In this document: positions 16,612-25,560 of the stretch, piece by piece | Numbering within the stretch: position 1 is the first letter of the stretch | Layout of the letters: every line of letters begins with the position of its first letter | Origin: Gammaproteobacteria bacterium | GTDB taxonomy: Bacteria > Pseudomonadota > Gammaproteobacteria > Ga0077536 | Assembly: GCA_024235015.1 (NCBI GenBank) | Contig: JACKNG010000009.1 | Coordinates: forward strand, 144,725-208,724 | Direction: 5' to 3' | DNA length: 64,000 nt | Translations under genes and position numbers: made by a program | The notes under the pieces: model-generated | What the model saw: the letters and a program-made list of their open reading frames with translations, nothing else | Told to the model about the DNA's origin: nothing | Database searches by the model: none

Positions 16612-18858
16612 TTATTTGGTCTTGTGGTCGAAGACCCCGTCCCATTCACCGGGGGGCGGTTCCTTGCGGAAATGCTGGATACGCTCGATATAGACCTCGT
16701 ACAGCTGGGGACTGCGCGACGTCTGCTTGAGGTTGAGCAAGTTGAGCTCGGCCATGTCCCATTCCTGCATGCGGTACATGCGCATGGTGTCATGATACAG
16801 CTTGAGTTCTTTCTTCCAGGCCGCATCCAGTTCCTCGCGCCGGCACAGGGGTTCGTAGATCGCGACCGGCTGCGCCTTGCCCTTGACGCGAACGCGGTCG
16901 AGCTCACGGTAGGCGTACTCGGGTACCGCTGCCACGGTCGTCTCGCTGCAGATGATCGACACCCCGTAATTCTTGGTCAGGCCCTCGAGCCGCGAACCGA
17001 GGTTGACGGCGTCGCCGAGCACTGTGTAGGCCATGCGGAACTCGGACCCCATGTTGCCGACTGACATCAGGCCGGTATTGATGCCGACGCCGATGCGCAC
17101 CGCCGGCCAGCCGCGCTCGGCGAAGGCATGGTTGATCTCCTCCAGCCCGGCGAGCATCGCCATGCCCGCTTCGACCGCATGCCGGGCGTGATCGGCATCG
17201 GACAGAGGCGCGCCCCAGAACGCCATGATGGCGTCGCCCATGTACTTGTCGATGGTCCCGCGGTTGCGATGGATCACCGCGGTCATGGGCGTGAGGAACT
17301 GATTCATGAGCTCCGACAGATCGCGCGGTGACAGGCCTTCCGACAGCGTGGTGAAACCGCGCACGTCGGAGAACAACACGGTAAGTTCGCGACTCTCGGC
17401 TTCCAGCGAGTAGGCGGTCGGCGCCTTGGCCATCTCGTCGACCAGCTCGGGCGGCACGTACTGGCCGAACAGCCCGGTAATCTGGCGCTTGCCGCGCGTC
17501 TCGACGAAATAGCCATAAGACATGTGCAACAGGAACATCGTCAGGACCATCAGGATGCCGGAAGCCACGGGCAGCACCACCCCGTTACTCCACACGATGT
17601 GATTGAAGACGATGTAAGCGATGATGCCGGTGACGGTGAACAGGGTCGTATAGAGCGGGCTCAGCACCGAACCGGCGACGATCATCCCGATCCCGATGAT
17701 GAACAGCAGCACGACTTCGGCGCCGAGCGTGTAGGCCGGCGCCTGCAGCGTGGTACCGTTCAAGATCCCCGCAATCAGGTTCGCGTGCACCTCGACTCCT
17801 GGATAAGCCTCGCCGACCGGCGTCGCGCGCAGATCGAGCAAACCCGGCGCACTGGTGCCGATGAGCACGATCTTGTCCGCGAGCGACGCCTTGTCCGCCG
17901 TCTTGTGCAGCACCTGCACGGCCGGCACGTACTCGAAGCTGCCCTGGCCGCCGCGGAACGGCACCAGCGTCTTCGCGCGGTGATCGACCGGTATTGCCGC
18001 TGCTCCGACCATCAGCCACTCCAGGCCCGGGTATCCACGGGTGTCGAACAGCGGCTTCTCGAAACGCGGAACGATATCGTCCACACCGAGGACGCGCCGC
18101 ACGATTTCCAACGACAATGACGCGTAGTAGGCATCGTCGTACTTGATCAACATCGGCACGCGGCGCACGACGCCATCGCGATCCGGTTCCTGGGTGAAAT
18201 GACCGGCCCCGGCTGCGCGGTCGTTGAACAGCGCCAGGTTGCTGCCATAACCGGAGGCGGTGATGAACTGGATGTTCTTGCCCTGGAAGACGGACTTGCC
18301 GAACACTGGCTCGGGTAACGCCCCGACACGCGGCGTATCCGAACCGTCCCCCGCATCGATGTTGAAGTAATAACCGAGGATCACGGGGTATTCGCCGATC
18401 GCCTCGGCAAATATCTCGTCGTAGTCGAGCGATGGACGTACTTCGTCCAGCGCAGCCTGGTACGCCGTGTCGTCGCGTAGTTGCGCGTCGGCAAGGCTCT
18501 CCAGCACCTTGAGACCTGAGCTCTCGTCAGGTTCCGCGAACACGATGTCGAACCCGACCAGGCGGACCTGGTAATCATCGAAAAGGCGCCGCACGAGCTG
18601 TGCCAACTTGGCCCGCGGCCAGGGCCAGCGCCCTTCGGCGCGCAGACTCACCTCGTCGATGTCGACGATGACCACGCTGTCGTCGCGCGTATTGGGAACC
18701 GTCCATTCGAGATGCGCGTCGTAGGCGAGGTTCTCCATCTGGTCGACGAAGCCCAGGCGCACCGCGGTCGAGGCATGCAGCAGGAAAACGACGAGGACCA
18801 ACGCGCCGAGGGACACGCGTACCCAGTTGCCCTTCAGCCCGTCGATCAATTTCCGCAT
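16612..18858 (-). CDS. CHASE2-domain adenylate/guanylate cyclase
   Basis: The 748-residue protein has an N-terminal membrane helix, a CHASE2 sensor domain (about residues 30-350, with VVIVDIDEVSLRAEGRWPWPRA), three membrane helices (about 366-449) and a class III nucleotide cyclase domain (about 480-660). The catalytic metal aspartates are in LFSDVRGF and KYMGDAIMAFWG, and the transition-state residues are in YTVLGDAVNLGSRLEGL. It should make cAMP or cGMP in response to an envelope signal. The ATG at 18858 follows a GGGGGA ribosome site. It is last in the long minus-strand run after the MCE transporter genes. Confidence 0.93.
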   Translation of the reverse strand: MRKLIDGLKGNWVRVSLGALVLVVFLLHASTAVRLGFVDQMENLAYDAHLEWTVPNTRDDSVVIVDIDEVSLRAEGRWPWPRAKLAQLVRRLFDDYQVRLVGFDIVFAEPDESSGLKVLESLADAQLRDDTAYQAALDEVRPSLDYDEIFAEAIGEYPVILGYYFNIDAGDGSDTPRVGALPEPVFGKSVFQGKNIQFITASGYGSNLALFNDRAAGAGHFTQEPDRDGVVRRVPMLIKYDDAYYASLSLEIVRRVLGVDDIVPRFEKPLFDTRGYPGLEWLMVGAAAIPVDHRAKTLVPFRGGQGSFEYVPAVQVLHKTADKASLADKIVLIGTSAPGLLDLRATPVGEAYPGVEVHANLIAGILNGTTLQAPAYTLGAEVVLLFIIGIGMIVAGSVLSPLYTTLFTVTGIIAYIVFNHIVWSNGVVLPVASGILMVLTMFLLHMSYGYFVETRGKRQITGLFGQYVPPELVDEMAKAPTAYSLEAESRELTVLFSDVRGFTTLSEGLSPRDLSELMNQFLTPMTAVIHRNRGTIDKYMGDAIMAFWGAPLSDADHARHAVEAGMAMLAGLEEINHAFAERGWPAVRIGVGINTGLMSVGNMGSEFRMAYTVLGDAVNLGSRLEGLTKNYGVSIICSETTVAAVPEYAYRELDRVRVKGKAQPVAIYEPLCRREELDAAWKKELKLYHDTMRMYRMQEWDMAELNLLNLKQTSRSPQLYEVYIERIQHFRKEPPPGEWDGVFDHKTK

Positions 18859-18900
18859 CGGGGTCCCCCGTAGCCGTATCGTCGGCGGCAATTCACGATG

Positions 18901-19509
18901 TCACACTGCCCCACGGCTCGCGACATCCTCGACGAGCCTGGCGATGACCTCGCCGACCGCCGCATTCATTGCCGCGACGAACCCCGCGACGGAGTCGTCG
19001 TCCAGCGCCACGGCGACCTCGTAGTCGCGGGTCATCAGCGGCACCCGCCCGCGTTCGCCGAGCAGATCGACGTGAATCGCGATCACTGCATGGTCGACTT
19101 CCGGCCCGGTCCGGCGCTCGAACCGCACGATCCTGCCGCGCAGTTCCCGCGCATGCCCGACCGGCTCGGTGACAGCCTGCACACCGAGCCGCGCGCGCAG
19201 CGCATCGGCGACGCCCTGCTGCAGCATGGTGCGTGGACTGTCGATCCAAAAGTGGTAGCGATACTGCTCGAGGGTCGTGTCGTCACCGTGTACGTAGACC
19301 AGCGCGCGCTCACCGTGGACACCGCTGGCGTCGAACGGCGGCACGAACAACAGAGGAGCCGACGCGTCGGGCGGCGGCACCTCGGCCATCGCCATGGGCG
19401 CGATCCGGTAGAACGTGTCGGCGGGCGGCGACGACAGGCTGCCGCACCCGGTGAGCATGGCCATCGCGCCAATAATTGCGCCGCGGAAAGCAGTCACGCC
19501 GCCCTTCAC
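18901..19509 (-). CDS. ABC transporter auxiliary lipoprotein (PqiC-like)
   Basis: The 202-residue product has a lipoprotein signal ending in LTGC and then the pattern of ABC-type transport auxiliary components (LSSPPADTFYRIAP, FVPPFDASGVHGERALVYV, YRYHFWIDSPRTMLQQGVADALR). Such lipoproteins accompany MCE-domain transporters and probably sit on the inner face of the outer membrane. The GTG at 19509 overlaps the mlaD stop in the form GTGA, a coupled arrangement. It takes the place that mlaC or mlaB would have in the E. coli operon. Confidence 0.82.
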   Translation of the reverse strand: MKGGVTAFRGAIIGAMAMLTGCGSLSSPPADTFYRIAPMAMAEVPPPDASAPLLFVPPFDASGVHGERALVYVHGDDTTLEQYRYHFWIDSPRTMLQQGVADALRARLGVQAVTEPVGHARELRGRIVRFERRTGPEVDHAVIAIHVDLLGERGRVPLMTRDYEVAVALDDDSVAGFVAAMNAAVGEVIARLVEDVASRGAV

Positions 19510-20513
19510 TGCCCCGGCTCCTCGCCGCTCGAACTGCGGATCAGGCGTGACGGGTTGTCGCGCACGACCCGCGCGAACTCGTTCATGTTGCGCGCGCTGC
19601 CCTCGACATCGTTCATGATCGTGCCGAGGTGCTGGTTGATGGTCTTCAACGCAAGTTCGAGTTCTGCCATCGAGCGCTCCGCGGTGACCACCGAGCCGTG
19701 CAACTCGTTGCTGTTGTCGGTCACGAGTTCGCCGAGCGAGCCGAGCACGCCGCTCATCTGCAGGCGCGTACTTTCGATCCGACCAACCAGGCCATTGAGA
19801 TTCACGGCAACCTCGTCGATATGCGTGAGGAAGTCGCGTACGCGGCCCTGGTTGCTCTCGCCCACCATGTCCTTGAGGCTCTTCGCGCTGTCGTCGAGGT
19901 CGGTCAGCAGTTCCTGCGCTTCCGATATGAGATCCTTGTCGACGCGCTCGTGCAGCATGTGCACGAACGGCGACAGTTCGTCGCGCCGAAAACGGACGAG
20001 CTCGTCTGCGACCTGCGAGACGCGCTCGTTCAGGTTTTTCAGCAACGGCATCACGCCGTCCTGCGACAGTACGCGGAAGTCGCCCGCCGCCTGGTTCAGT
20101 ACCGCGAAGATGTCGGCCTGGCCGCGTCCCTCGATGAAGCTGCCCGGTTCGAGCATCTCCTCGGCATGGCCCTGCGCGATCTGGATAGAAACCGCCGAGA
20201 TCAGACCGGACGCCTCGACGCTGGCGATACTGTCGCGCGGAATGCGCCAACCGGATGCGATGCTCAGTGTCACCTTGTAGCGCACGCCGTGCGCACCGTG
20301 TTGCGGCTCAATGGTTTCGATCTGACCGACGCGATAGCCTTCATAGAAGACGCCGGTGCCAAACTTGAGACCGGCGACGTTGTCATATTCGACGTAGTAG
20401 GCGTCGGTCGGGCCACTGCGCCCGGTTACGGCGACGAGCAGCACGACGAAAGCAACGCCCATGGCGACGACAAACGCCCCGACCAGCGTGTAATTGACTG
20501 TATCGCGCTTCAT
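19506..20513 (-). CDS. mlaD: MCE-domain (MlaD family) protein
   Basis: The 335-residue protein has one N-terminal membrane helix (about residues 10-30) and an MCE domain (about 38-120, with YYVEYDNVAGLKFGTGVFYEGYRVGQI). A long C-terminal helical region (about 140-310) is probably a coiled coil. MCE proteins form hexameric rings that carry lipids across the periplasm. The long helical tail is more like LetB/PqiB-type or MCE proteins of the Mkl systems than the short E. coli MlaD. It follows mlaF after 152 bases that hold two palindromes. Confidence 0.88.
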   Translation of the reverse strand: MKRDTVNYTLVGAFVVAMGVAFVVLLVAVTGRSGPTDAYYVEYDNVAGLKFGTGVFYEGYRVGQIETIEPQHGAHGVRYKVTLSIASGWRIPRDSIASVEASGLISAVSIQIAQGHAEEMLEPGSFIEGRGQADIFAVLNQAAGDFRVLSQDGVMPLLKNLNERVSQVADELVRFRRDELSPFVHMLHERVDKDLISEAQELLTDLDDSAKSLKDMVGESNQGRVRDFLTHIDEVAVNLNGLVGRIESTRLQMSGVLGSLGELVTDNSNELHGSVVTAERSMAELELALKTINQHLGTIMNDVEGSARNMNEFARVVRDNPSRLIRSSSGEEPGQ

Positions 20514-20545
20514 GCTGCGCTCGCCTATGCCCCCATACTCGCCCT

Positions 20546-20616
20546 GGCAGGATCACGGCAAGCCGTCCTGCCGGCCAGGCGCGACAGCCTGCCCCCGCAT
20601 CGGTAGCCACCGATGC
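20546..20616. repeat. Two palindromes between mlaF and mlaD (REP-like)
   Basis: GGCAGGA at 20546-20552 pairs with TCCTGCC at 20566-20572, and GCATCGGT at 20597-20604 pairs with ACCGATGC at 20609-20616. Both lie inside the operon. The first shares the GGCAGGA core with palindromes at 33238-33275 and 62791-62858. They may tune the ratio of the upstream to the downstream operon products. Confidence 0.5.
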
Positions 20617-20665
20617 CCGCCCTGCCCACGCTCTGCATCTGCCCGTCAGGCTTGCCGATGACCTG

Positions 20666-21457
20666 CTAGCCCCCGGTCAGGCGACGCAGGTATTCGTCGG
20701 CGTCGATTTCTTCTTCACGCGGCCGACGGTTGAGCAGATCCTGGACCCGCTCGTTGGTCGACCGACGCACTTCGTCGACGGTCCCCGACAGCAGGATTCT
20801 GCCACGATCGAGCACGGTGATGCGATCGGCAATCTTGAACGCGCTGTCGAGCTCATGGGTGACCACGACGATCGTCATCTGCATGCTGTCACGCAGTTTG
20901 ATGATGAGTTCGTCCAGCTCTGCGGCGACCACCGGGTCGAGCCCAGCCGACGGCTCGTCGAAGAACAGCAATTTCGGATCCATGACGATGGCACGGGCCA
21001 GCGCCGCACGCTTGATCATGCCGCCGGAGAGCTGCGACGGGCGGAGGTCGCCGAAGCCACCGAGGTTGACCACCTCGAGCTTCATGCGCGCGACGATGTT
21101 CATCGTCTGCTCGTCGAGCCGGGTATGTTCGCGCAGCGGCAACATCACGTTCTCGGCCACGGTCATCGAACTCAGCAGCGCGCCCCCCTGGAACGATACG
21201 CCCATATTCGTGCGCAGCTCGTGCATTTCGTCGGCACTGGCGCGCGTGATGTCCTTGCCGAGCAGACGAATCGAGCCACTGGTCGGCGCGTGCAGGCCCA
21301 GCAGATGCCGCAGCAGGGTGCTCTTGCCCGAGCCGCTGCCGCCCATGATGACCATGATCTCACCCTGGGCGACGCGAAAATCGACCCCGTCCAGGATGAG
21401 CCGCGAGCCGTAGTGGGTGACCAGGCCCTCGACCTCTATGGCGGCCGCCGCGTTCAT
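20666..21457 (-). CDS. mlaF: MlaF-type ABC transporter ATP-binding protein
   Basis: The 263-residue ATPase has Walker A GGSGSGKST, the signature motif LSGGMIKRAALARAI, Walker B LLFFDEPSAGLDP and the switch histidine in VVTHELDSA. The GLDPV sequence and the HYGSRLILDGVDF start match MlaF and Mkl ATPases, which power phospholipid transport with MlaE and MlaD. Its start overlaps the mlaE stop by 4 bases. Confidence 0.92.
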   Translation of the reverse strand: MNAAAAIEVEGLVTHYGSRLILDGVDFRVAQGEIMVIMGGSGSGKSTLLRHLLGLHAPTSGSIRLLGKDITRASADEMHELRTNMGVSFQGGALLSSMTVAENVMLPLREHTRLDEQTMNIVARMKLEVVNLGGFGDLRPSQLSGGMIKRAALARAIVMDPKLLFFDEPSAGLDPVVAAELDELIIKLRDSMQMTIVVVTHELDSAFKIADRITVLDRGRILLSGTVDEVRRSTNERVQDLLNRRPREEEIDADEYLRRLTGG

Positions 21458-22266
21458 TTGTTGAGAAAATACGTGAACGCCATGTCGGCCAGCACGATGT
21501 AGGAAATCGCCAGCACGACCGCCCGCGTCGTCGACTTGCCGACGCCCTCGGCGCCGCCGCTGACCATGAAGCCATTGGTAACGCCGACCAGGGCGATGAT
21601 CACCCCGAATACCACGCTCTTGGACAAGCCCTGGAGGATGTCATCGGTGGTAATGAACGACGTGCTCTGGTCCCAGTACGCGGCATAGCTCAGGCCGAGT
21701 TCCAGGTTGCAGAACACCGCGCCGCCGAGCAGCGCGGCGAGGTCCGAGAACAGGGTCACCAGCGGCAGCATGACGACCATGGCGACCATCACCGGCGAGA
21801 CCAGGTAGCGGACAGGATTGATGCCCATGACCCGCAGCGCGTCGATCTCCTGGTTGACGTTCATCGTCCCGATGCGGGCGGCAAGCGCCGACCCGGACCG
21901 GCCGGCGACCAGGATGCCGGTGATCAAGGGCCCGAACTCCCGCGTCACCGACAGCGCAATGCCAAGCACGACCTGGGTTTCCGCGCCGAACTGCTTGAGC
22001 GTATGGATACCCTGGATGGCCAGCATCACCCCGATGGCGAACGACAGGATGAAGACGATGGGCAGGCCGTCGATACCGACCTCGACCATCTGCTGGGCCG
22101 CGGCCGACAGCCGCACCGGTTGGCGCCGCGAGCGCCCCAGGGCCAGCCAGAACAGGCTTTCGAGAATCAGCGCAAAGTAGTAACCGAACTCCTCCAGGAG
22201 ATCGACACAAGCCCGGCCGATCCGCTCGAGGTTTTGAGCAATCCCGGAACGTGGGGTCTCAGCCAT
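21454..22266 (-). CDS. mlaE: MlaE family lipid ABC transporter permease
   Basis: The 270-residue permease has five or six membrane helices and the MlaE signature blocks GIDGLPIVFILSFAIGVMLAIQ, TREFGPLITGILVAGRSGSALAARIGTM and NQEIDALRVMGINPVRYLV. The ATG at 22266 gives MAETPRSG and overlaps the end of the STAS gene by 8 bases; a start 10 codons upstream is less likely because it lies deeper inside that gene. It forms the membrane channel of the MlaF-MlaD lipid transporter. Confidence 0.93.
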   Translation of the reverse strand: MAETPRSGIAQNLERIGRACVDLLEEFGYYFALILESLFWLALGRSRRQPVRLSAAAQQMVEVGIDGLPIVFILSFAIGVMLAIQGIHTLKQFGAETQVVLGIALSVTREFGPLITGILVAGRSGSALAARIGTMNVNQEIDALRVMGINPVRYLVSPVMVAMVVMLPLVTLFSDLAALLGGAVFCNLELGLSYAAYWDQSTSFITTDDILQGLSKSVVFGVIIALVGVTNGFMVSGGAEGVGKSTTRAVVLAISYIVLADMAFTYFLNK

Positions 22267-22591
22267 CCGCCTCGACGCGGGCCGCGACGCTGGCATGGAT
22301 CGGGAAGACCTTGTCGAGGCGCGCGAGTTCGAGCACGCTCATCGCGGCCTCGCTGACCCCGACCAGGCCGAACTTGAGATTCTTCTTCTTGGCGGTCTGG
22401 AAACCCTCGACCAGGCTCGCCACGCCGGAGCTGTCGATATACGTGACGGCGGTGAGGTCGACGAGGGTATCGCGACCTCGCTCGAGACAGGCCAGGATGG
22501 CCTTGCGCGCTTCCGGTGAGCAGGACAGGTCGACGTCGTCGGTGAGTAGCACGACGTCATAGCCGTTCTGGTTCATTACTTCGTAGGCCAT
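22259..22591 (-). CDS. STAS-domain anti-sigma factor antagonist-like protein
   Basis: The 110-residue protein is a single STAS domain with the motif VTYIDSSGVASL, in which the second serine is the site phosphorylated in RsbV/SpoIIAA-type proteins. MlaB, the STAS subunit of E. coli Mla, usually lacks this serine pattern. The gene lies between an RsbW-like kinase upstream and mlaE downstream, and overlaps mlaE. It could be a partner-switch protein, a transporter subunit, or both. That dual position is the reason for interest. Confidence 0.88.
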   Translation of the reverse strand: MAYEVMNQNGYDVVLLTDDVDLSCSPEARKAILACLERGRDTLVDLTAVTYIDSSGVASLVEGFQTAKKKNLKFGLVGVSEAAMSVLELARLDKVFPIHASVAARVEADG

Positions 22592-22657
22592 CGTTCGGTT
22601 CCTGGCAGCTCTGGTTTACGGCTCGTCGGACAACTCGGCTTCGATTCCACGCCAGGC

Positions 22658-23101
22658 TCACTCGACGATGCGCTTGGTCATGCGCAGGACGTTGCCGCCC
22701 TGGTCCTGCAGATGGTCATAGGCGCACTCGTCCATGGTCTCCTGGATGAAGAAGGTACCGAGGCCACCCGGCCGCAAGTCGTCGAGGTCGCGAGGTTGGA
22801 TCAGGTCGAAATCTATCGGTGCAGCGAAGTCGGTGAGCACGACTTCGATGACGTCGCCATTATTATTGATCTCGAGGATGATTTCACCCGAACGATCGCC
22901 CTTGTAGGCATGTTCCATGATGTTCATGCAGGCCTCGTTGACGGCGATGATCAGGTCGGAGACGTGCTTCTTCGTCATGGCCAGCTGGCTGGTCGCCTGC
23001 TGCACCTGCTCGCGCACCATCTTGAGGCGCTTGGGGTCGGCCGCGAAGCGCAGCTCGAGCAACCGCGTCGGGGTATTCAACTGGGGCGCACCACTGGACA
23101 T
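22658..23101 (-). CDS. RsbW-like ATP-binding regulatory protein (anti-sigma kinase family)
   Basis: The 147-residue protein is a GHKL/HATPase_c_2 domain with the N-box VNEACMNIMEHAY, the G1-like DFAAPIDF segment and the glycine lid RPGGLGTFFIQETMDE. These match the RsbW/SpoIIAB serine kinases that phosphorylate STAS antagonists and bind sigma factors. No sigma factor gene is nearby. Upstream is a PP2C-type phosphatase and downstream a STAS protein, so the three elements of a partner switch are together. Confidence 0.9.
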   Translation of the reverse strand: MSSGAPQLNTPTRLLELRFAADPKRLKMVREQVQQATSQLAMTKKHVSDLIIAVNEACMNIMEHAYKGDRSGEIILEINNNGDVIEVVLTDFAAPIDFDLIQPRDLDDLRPGGLGTFFIQETMDECAYDHLQDQGGNVLRMTKRIVE

Positions 23102-23150
23102 GGGTATCGCGTCGCTGCCCGCGGTCCTGGCGGTTCGGGCTCGTTCAGTG

Positions 23151-24407
23151 TCATCTCGTCAGATCCACGAGCATGAGGGTGATGTCATCGTGCGTGGTGT
23201 AACCCGCGTCCCGCCACGCATCGACGATCGTCGAGAGACGCAACCCGGCCGTTGCAGGCGTGGCCGATTCTATCATCTGTTTGAAGCCTGCTGTCTCCAG
23301 TTGCCGGCCGGCCGCGTCGACGCTTTCACTCATGCCATCGGTGTACAGGTACATCGCGCCGGTACCCAGTACGAACTCCTCGACCGGGTAGTCCATGCCC
23401 TGGACCACGCCCAGCGGCGGCGCCCCGGCCGGGATCTCGAGAAAATCGTCGCGGCCACGCCACAGCAATGGTGGTTGATGGCCGCCGTTCGACAACTCGC
23501 AACGCCTGCTGGACGGCTCGACGAAGCCGGCGACGATGGTCACGAACATGCCCATCGTCGAGGTTTCGCAGAGCTCGTCGTTGACCCGGGCCAGCAACTG
23601 GCCGGGATTGTCCTCGCTCTTGGCCAGGCAGCGCAGCAGGCTGGTCGCCTTGGCCATGAGCAACGCGGCATTCATGCCCTTGCCCGACACATCGGCCACC
23701 GAGAAGTAGATGCGGCCGTCGGGCAGGCGGAAGAAGTCGTAAAAATCACCCGAGACTTCACGCGCCGGGATGTTGATGCCATGCACCGGCAGACCGCTGT
23801 GACCGCTCGGCGGCAGCAGGCTCTCCTGGATCTGGCGCGCCAGTTCGAGTTCCTTGCGTACGCGCTCCTGCTCGACCAGCTCGGCCGCCATGCGCGCATT
23901 GTGAATGGCGAGCGCCGCGGCGGCGGCCACCGTGGTCGCGAGCTGCATGTCGTTGAGGTCGAACAAGCCATCGACGCTGCGCTTGTTGAGCAGCTCGAGC
24001 GCCCCCAGGCACTTGCCGCGCACCGACAGCGGGGCGCACAGGATCGAACGCGTGACGAACCCCGTATCGGCGTCGACCACCGCGGCGAAACTCGGGTTCT
24101 TGGACACGTCGCGGACGATCTTGGGTTCGTTGTGCAACACGGTCTGGCCGACGATGCCCTGGTCCGGCGCGAGGCGCAGGCCGCGGATGTCGACCGGCCC
24201 GGCGCACTCACGGCAAATCAGCGCCGCATCGTCCTCCTCGAGCAGGAAGATCGACGCCGCCTCGGCGTTGAGGTAGACCATGAAGCGGTCGATGGCGTGC
24301 TTGAGGGTGGCCTCGATGTGCAGCGAGCTGGCGAAATCCTGGGTGAGCTGGGCGAGGAAGACAGCGGCCTTGTCGCCCTGCTGTGCCGCGTACTCGTCGG
24401 GCTTCAT
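23151..24407 (-). CDS. GAF-domain PP2C/SpoIIE-type phosphatase (RsbU-like)
   Basis: The 418-residue protein has a GAF domain (about residues 25-170, with LNAEAASIFLLEEDDAALIC), a coiled-coil linker with ARQIQESLLPP, and a SpoIIE-type phosphatase domain (about 215-415) with metal-binding VSGDFYDFF, VADVSGKGMNAALLMA, YLYTDGMSES and THDDITLML. It would dephosphorylate the STAS protein in response to a ligand of the GAF domain. The ATG at 24407 overlaps the stop of the DUF1841 gene in ATGA form. Confidence 0.92.
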   Translation of the reverse strand: MKPDEYAAQQGDKAAVFLAQLTQDFASSLHIEATLKHAIDRFMVYLNAEAASIFLLEEDDAALICRECAGPVDIRGLRLAPDQGIVGQTVLHNEPKIVRDVSKNPSFAAVVDADTGFVTRSILCAPLSVRGKCLGALELLNKRSVDGLFDLNDMQLATTVAAAAALAIHNARMAAELVEQERVRKELELARQIQESLLPPSGHSGLPVHGINIPAREVSGDFYDFFRLPDGRIYFSVADVSGKGMNAALLMAKATSLLRCLAKSEDNPGQLLARVNDELCETSTMGMFVTIVAGFVEPSSRRCELSNGGHQPPLLWRGRDDFLEIPAGAPPLGVVQGMDYPVEEFVLGTGAMYLYTDGMSESVDAAGRQLETAGFKQMIESATPATAGLRLSTIVDAWRDAGYTTHDDITLMLVDLTR

Positions 24408-24826
24408 GTGATCGAGCGCCTGACTTCGCTGAGGTAGCGTTCCGCGTCGGGCATGACGCCGTCGCGCGAGGCCCGCCACAGTTCGCGCCCGAGCAGCTCC
24501 ATCATGTGATGCTCGGCGTCGTGCACATTGCCCGCGAAACGCTCGACCACCTCGCGGTAGGTCTCGCGCACGCCCGGTGGGCGATCGGTCTGGAGTTGCT
24601 CGGCCAGGGCGATGTGCAGGCCCATGTGCAGGAAGGGGTTGCTCGCCGGGTCGCCCGCGTCGAAACGATCCGACGCCGGGTCGGCCAGCGTGGCGTGATA
24701 CTCGGGGTGGGCGCGGATGACCCCGGCGACCAGGTTCTCCAGCGGTTCGAGCGGTTCTCCGGCATCCATGCGCCGCCACACGTGGTGGAAGAAGGCGCGC
24801 GACTCATCTCTCGATTCGACGAACAT
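24404..24826 (-). CDS. DUF1841 family protein
   Basis: The 140-residue protein, starting MFVESRDESRAFFHHVWRR, matches the conserved DUF1841 family, with HPEYHATL, FLHMGLHIALAEQL and DAEHHMMELLGRELWRA. Its function is unknown. The family is commonly encoded next to nth, as here. The start at 24826 leaves 20 bases to the nth stop. It couples to the GAF-PP2C gene downstream by a 4-base overlap. Confidence 0.88.
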   Translation of the reverse strand: MFVESRDESRAFFHHVWRRMDAGEPLEPLENLVAGVIRAHPEYHATLADPASDRFDAGDPASNPFLHMGLHIALAEQLQTDRPPGVRETYREVVERFAGNVHDAEHHMMELLGRELWRASRDGVMPDAERYLSEVRRSIT

Positions 24827-24846
24827 GGCGGGCGGCGCGCGGCGTA

Positions 24847-25560
24847 TCAATTGACCAGGGCCTGGGCGTGGCGTGACTTGTCCCGCCATTCGCACAGGTC
24901 GAACACGCAGCAGGCCCCGCAGCGCGGCTTGCGCGCCAGGCAGGTGTAGCGCCCGTGCAGGATCAACCAATGATGTGCGTCGCGCAGGAACTCCTTCGGC
25001 ACGCACCGGAGCAGCTTCTGCTCCACGGCCAGGGGGGTCTTGCCCGGCGCCAGGCGGGTGCGGTTGCCAACGCGGAAAATGTGGGTGTCGACGGCGACGG
25101 TTGCTTCGCCGAAGGCGGTGTTGAGGACCACGTTGGCGGTCTTGCGCCCGACTCCGGGCAGGGCTTCGAGTGCGGCGCGGTCGCGCGGGACCTCGCCACC
25201 ATACTGGTCGACCAGGACGCGGCAGGTCTTGGCGAGGTTCTCGGCCTTGGTGTTGAACAGCCCGATCGAACGGATGTGCTGCTTGATGCCGGCAGCGCCG
25301 AGTGCGGCCATCGCCGCGGCGTCGGGGGCGGCCGCGAAAAGCCCGCGCGTGGCCTTGTTGACGCTGACGTCGGTCGCCTGCGCGGACAGGATCACCGCGA
25401 CGAGCAGCTGGAACTCCGACGCATAGACGAGTTCCGTGCGTGGCGCCGGGTTGGCGGCACGCAACCGCGCGAAGAACTCATAGCGCTTGTCCTTGTTCAA
25501 AGGCTCGTCCTCCGCCTCTCGTTGCCTGCGCGAATCAGGGCCCGGGGCCGGAGCGGTCAT
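24847..25560 (-). CDS. nth: Endonuclease III Nth
   Basis: The protein has the helix-hairpin-helix LPGVGRKTANVVLNTAFG, the catalytic lysine in LSAQATDVSVNKATRGLF, the catalytic aspartate in VAVDTHIF and the 4Fe-4S loop CLARKPRCGACCVFDLC. It removes oxidised pyrimidines and cuts at abasic sites. The ATG at 25560 gives 237 residues and overlaps the upstream gene by 26 bases. A TTG at 25500 gives 217 residues and lines up better with E. coli Nth (LNKDKRYEFFARLR). Either start is possible. Confidence 0.95.
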   Translation of the reverse strand: MTAPAPGPDSRRQREAEDEPLNKDKRYEFFARLRAANPAPRTELVYASEFQLLVAVILSAQATDVSVNKATRGLFAAAPDAAAMAALGAAGIKQHIRSIGLFNTKAENLAKTCRVLVDQYGGEVPRDRAALEALPGVGRKTANVVLNTAFGEATVAVDTHIFRVGNRTRLAPGKTPLAVEQKLLRCVPKEFLRDAHHWLILHGRYTCLARKPRCGACCVFDLCEWRDKSRHAQALVN

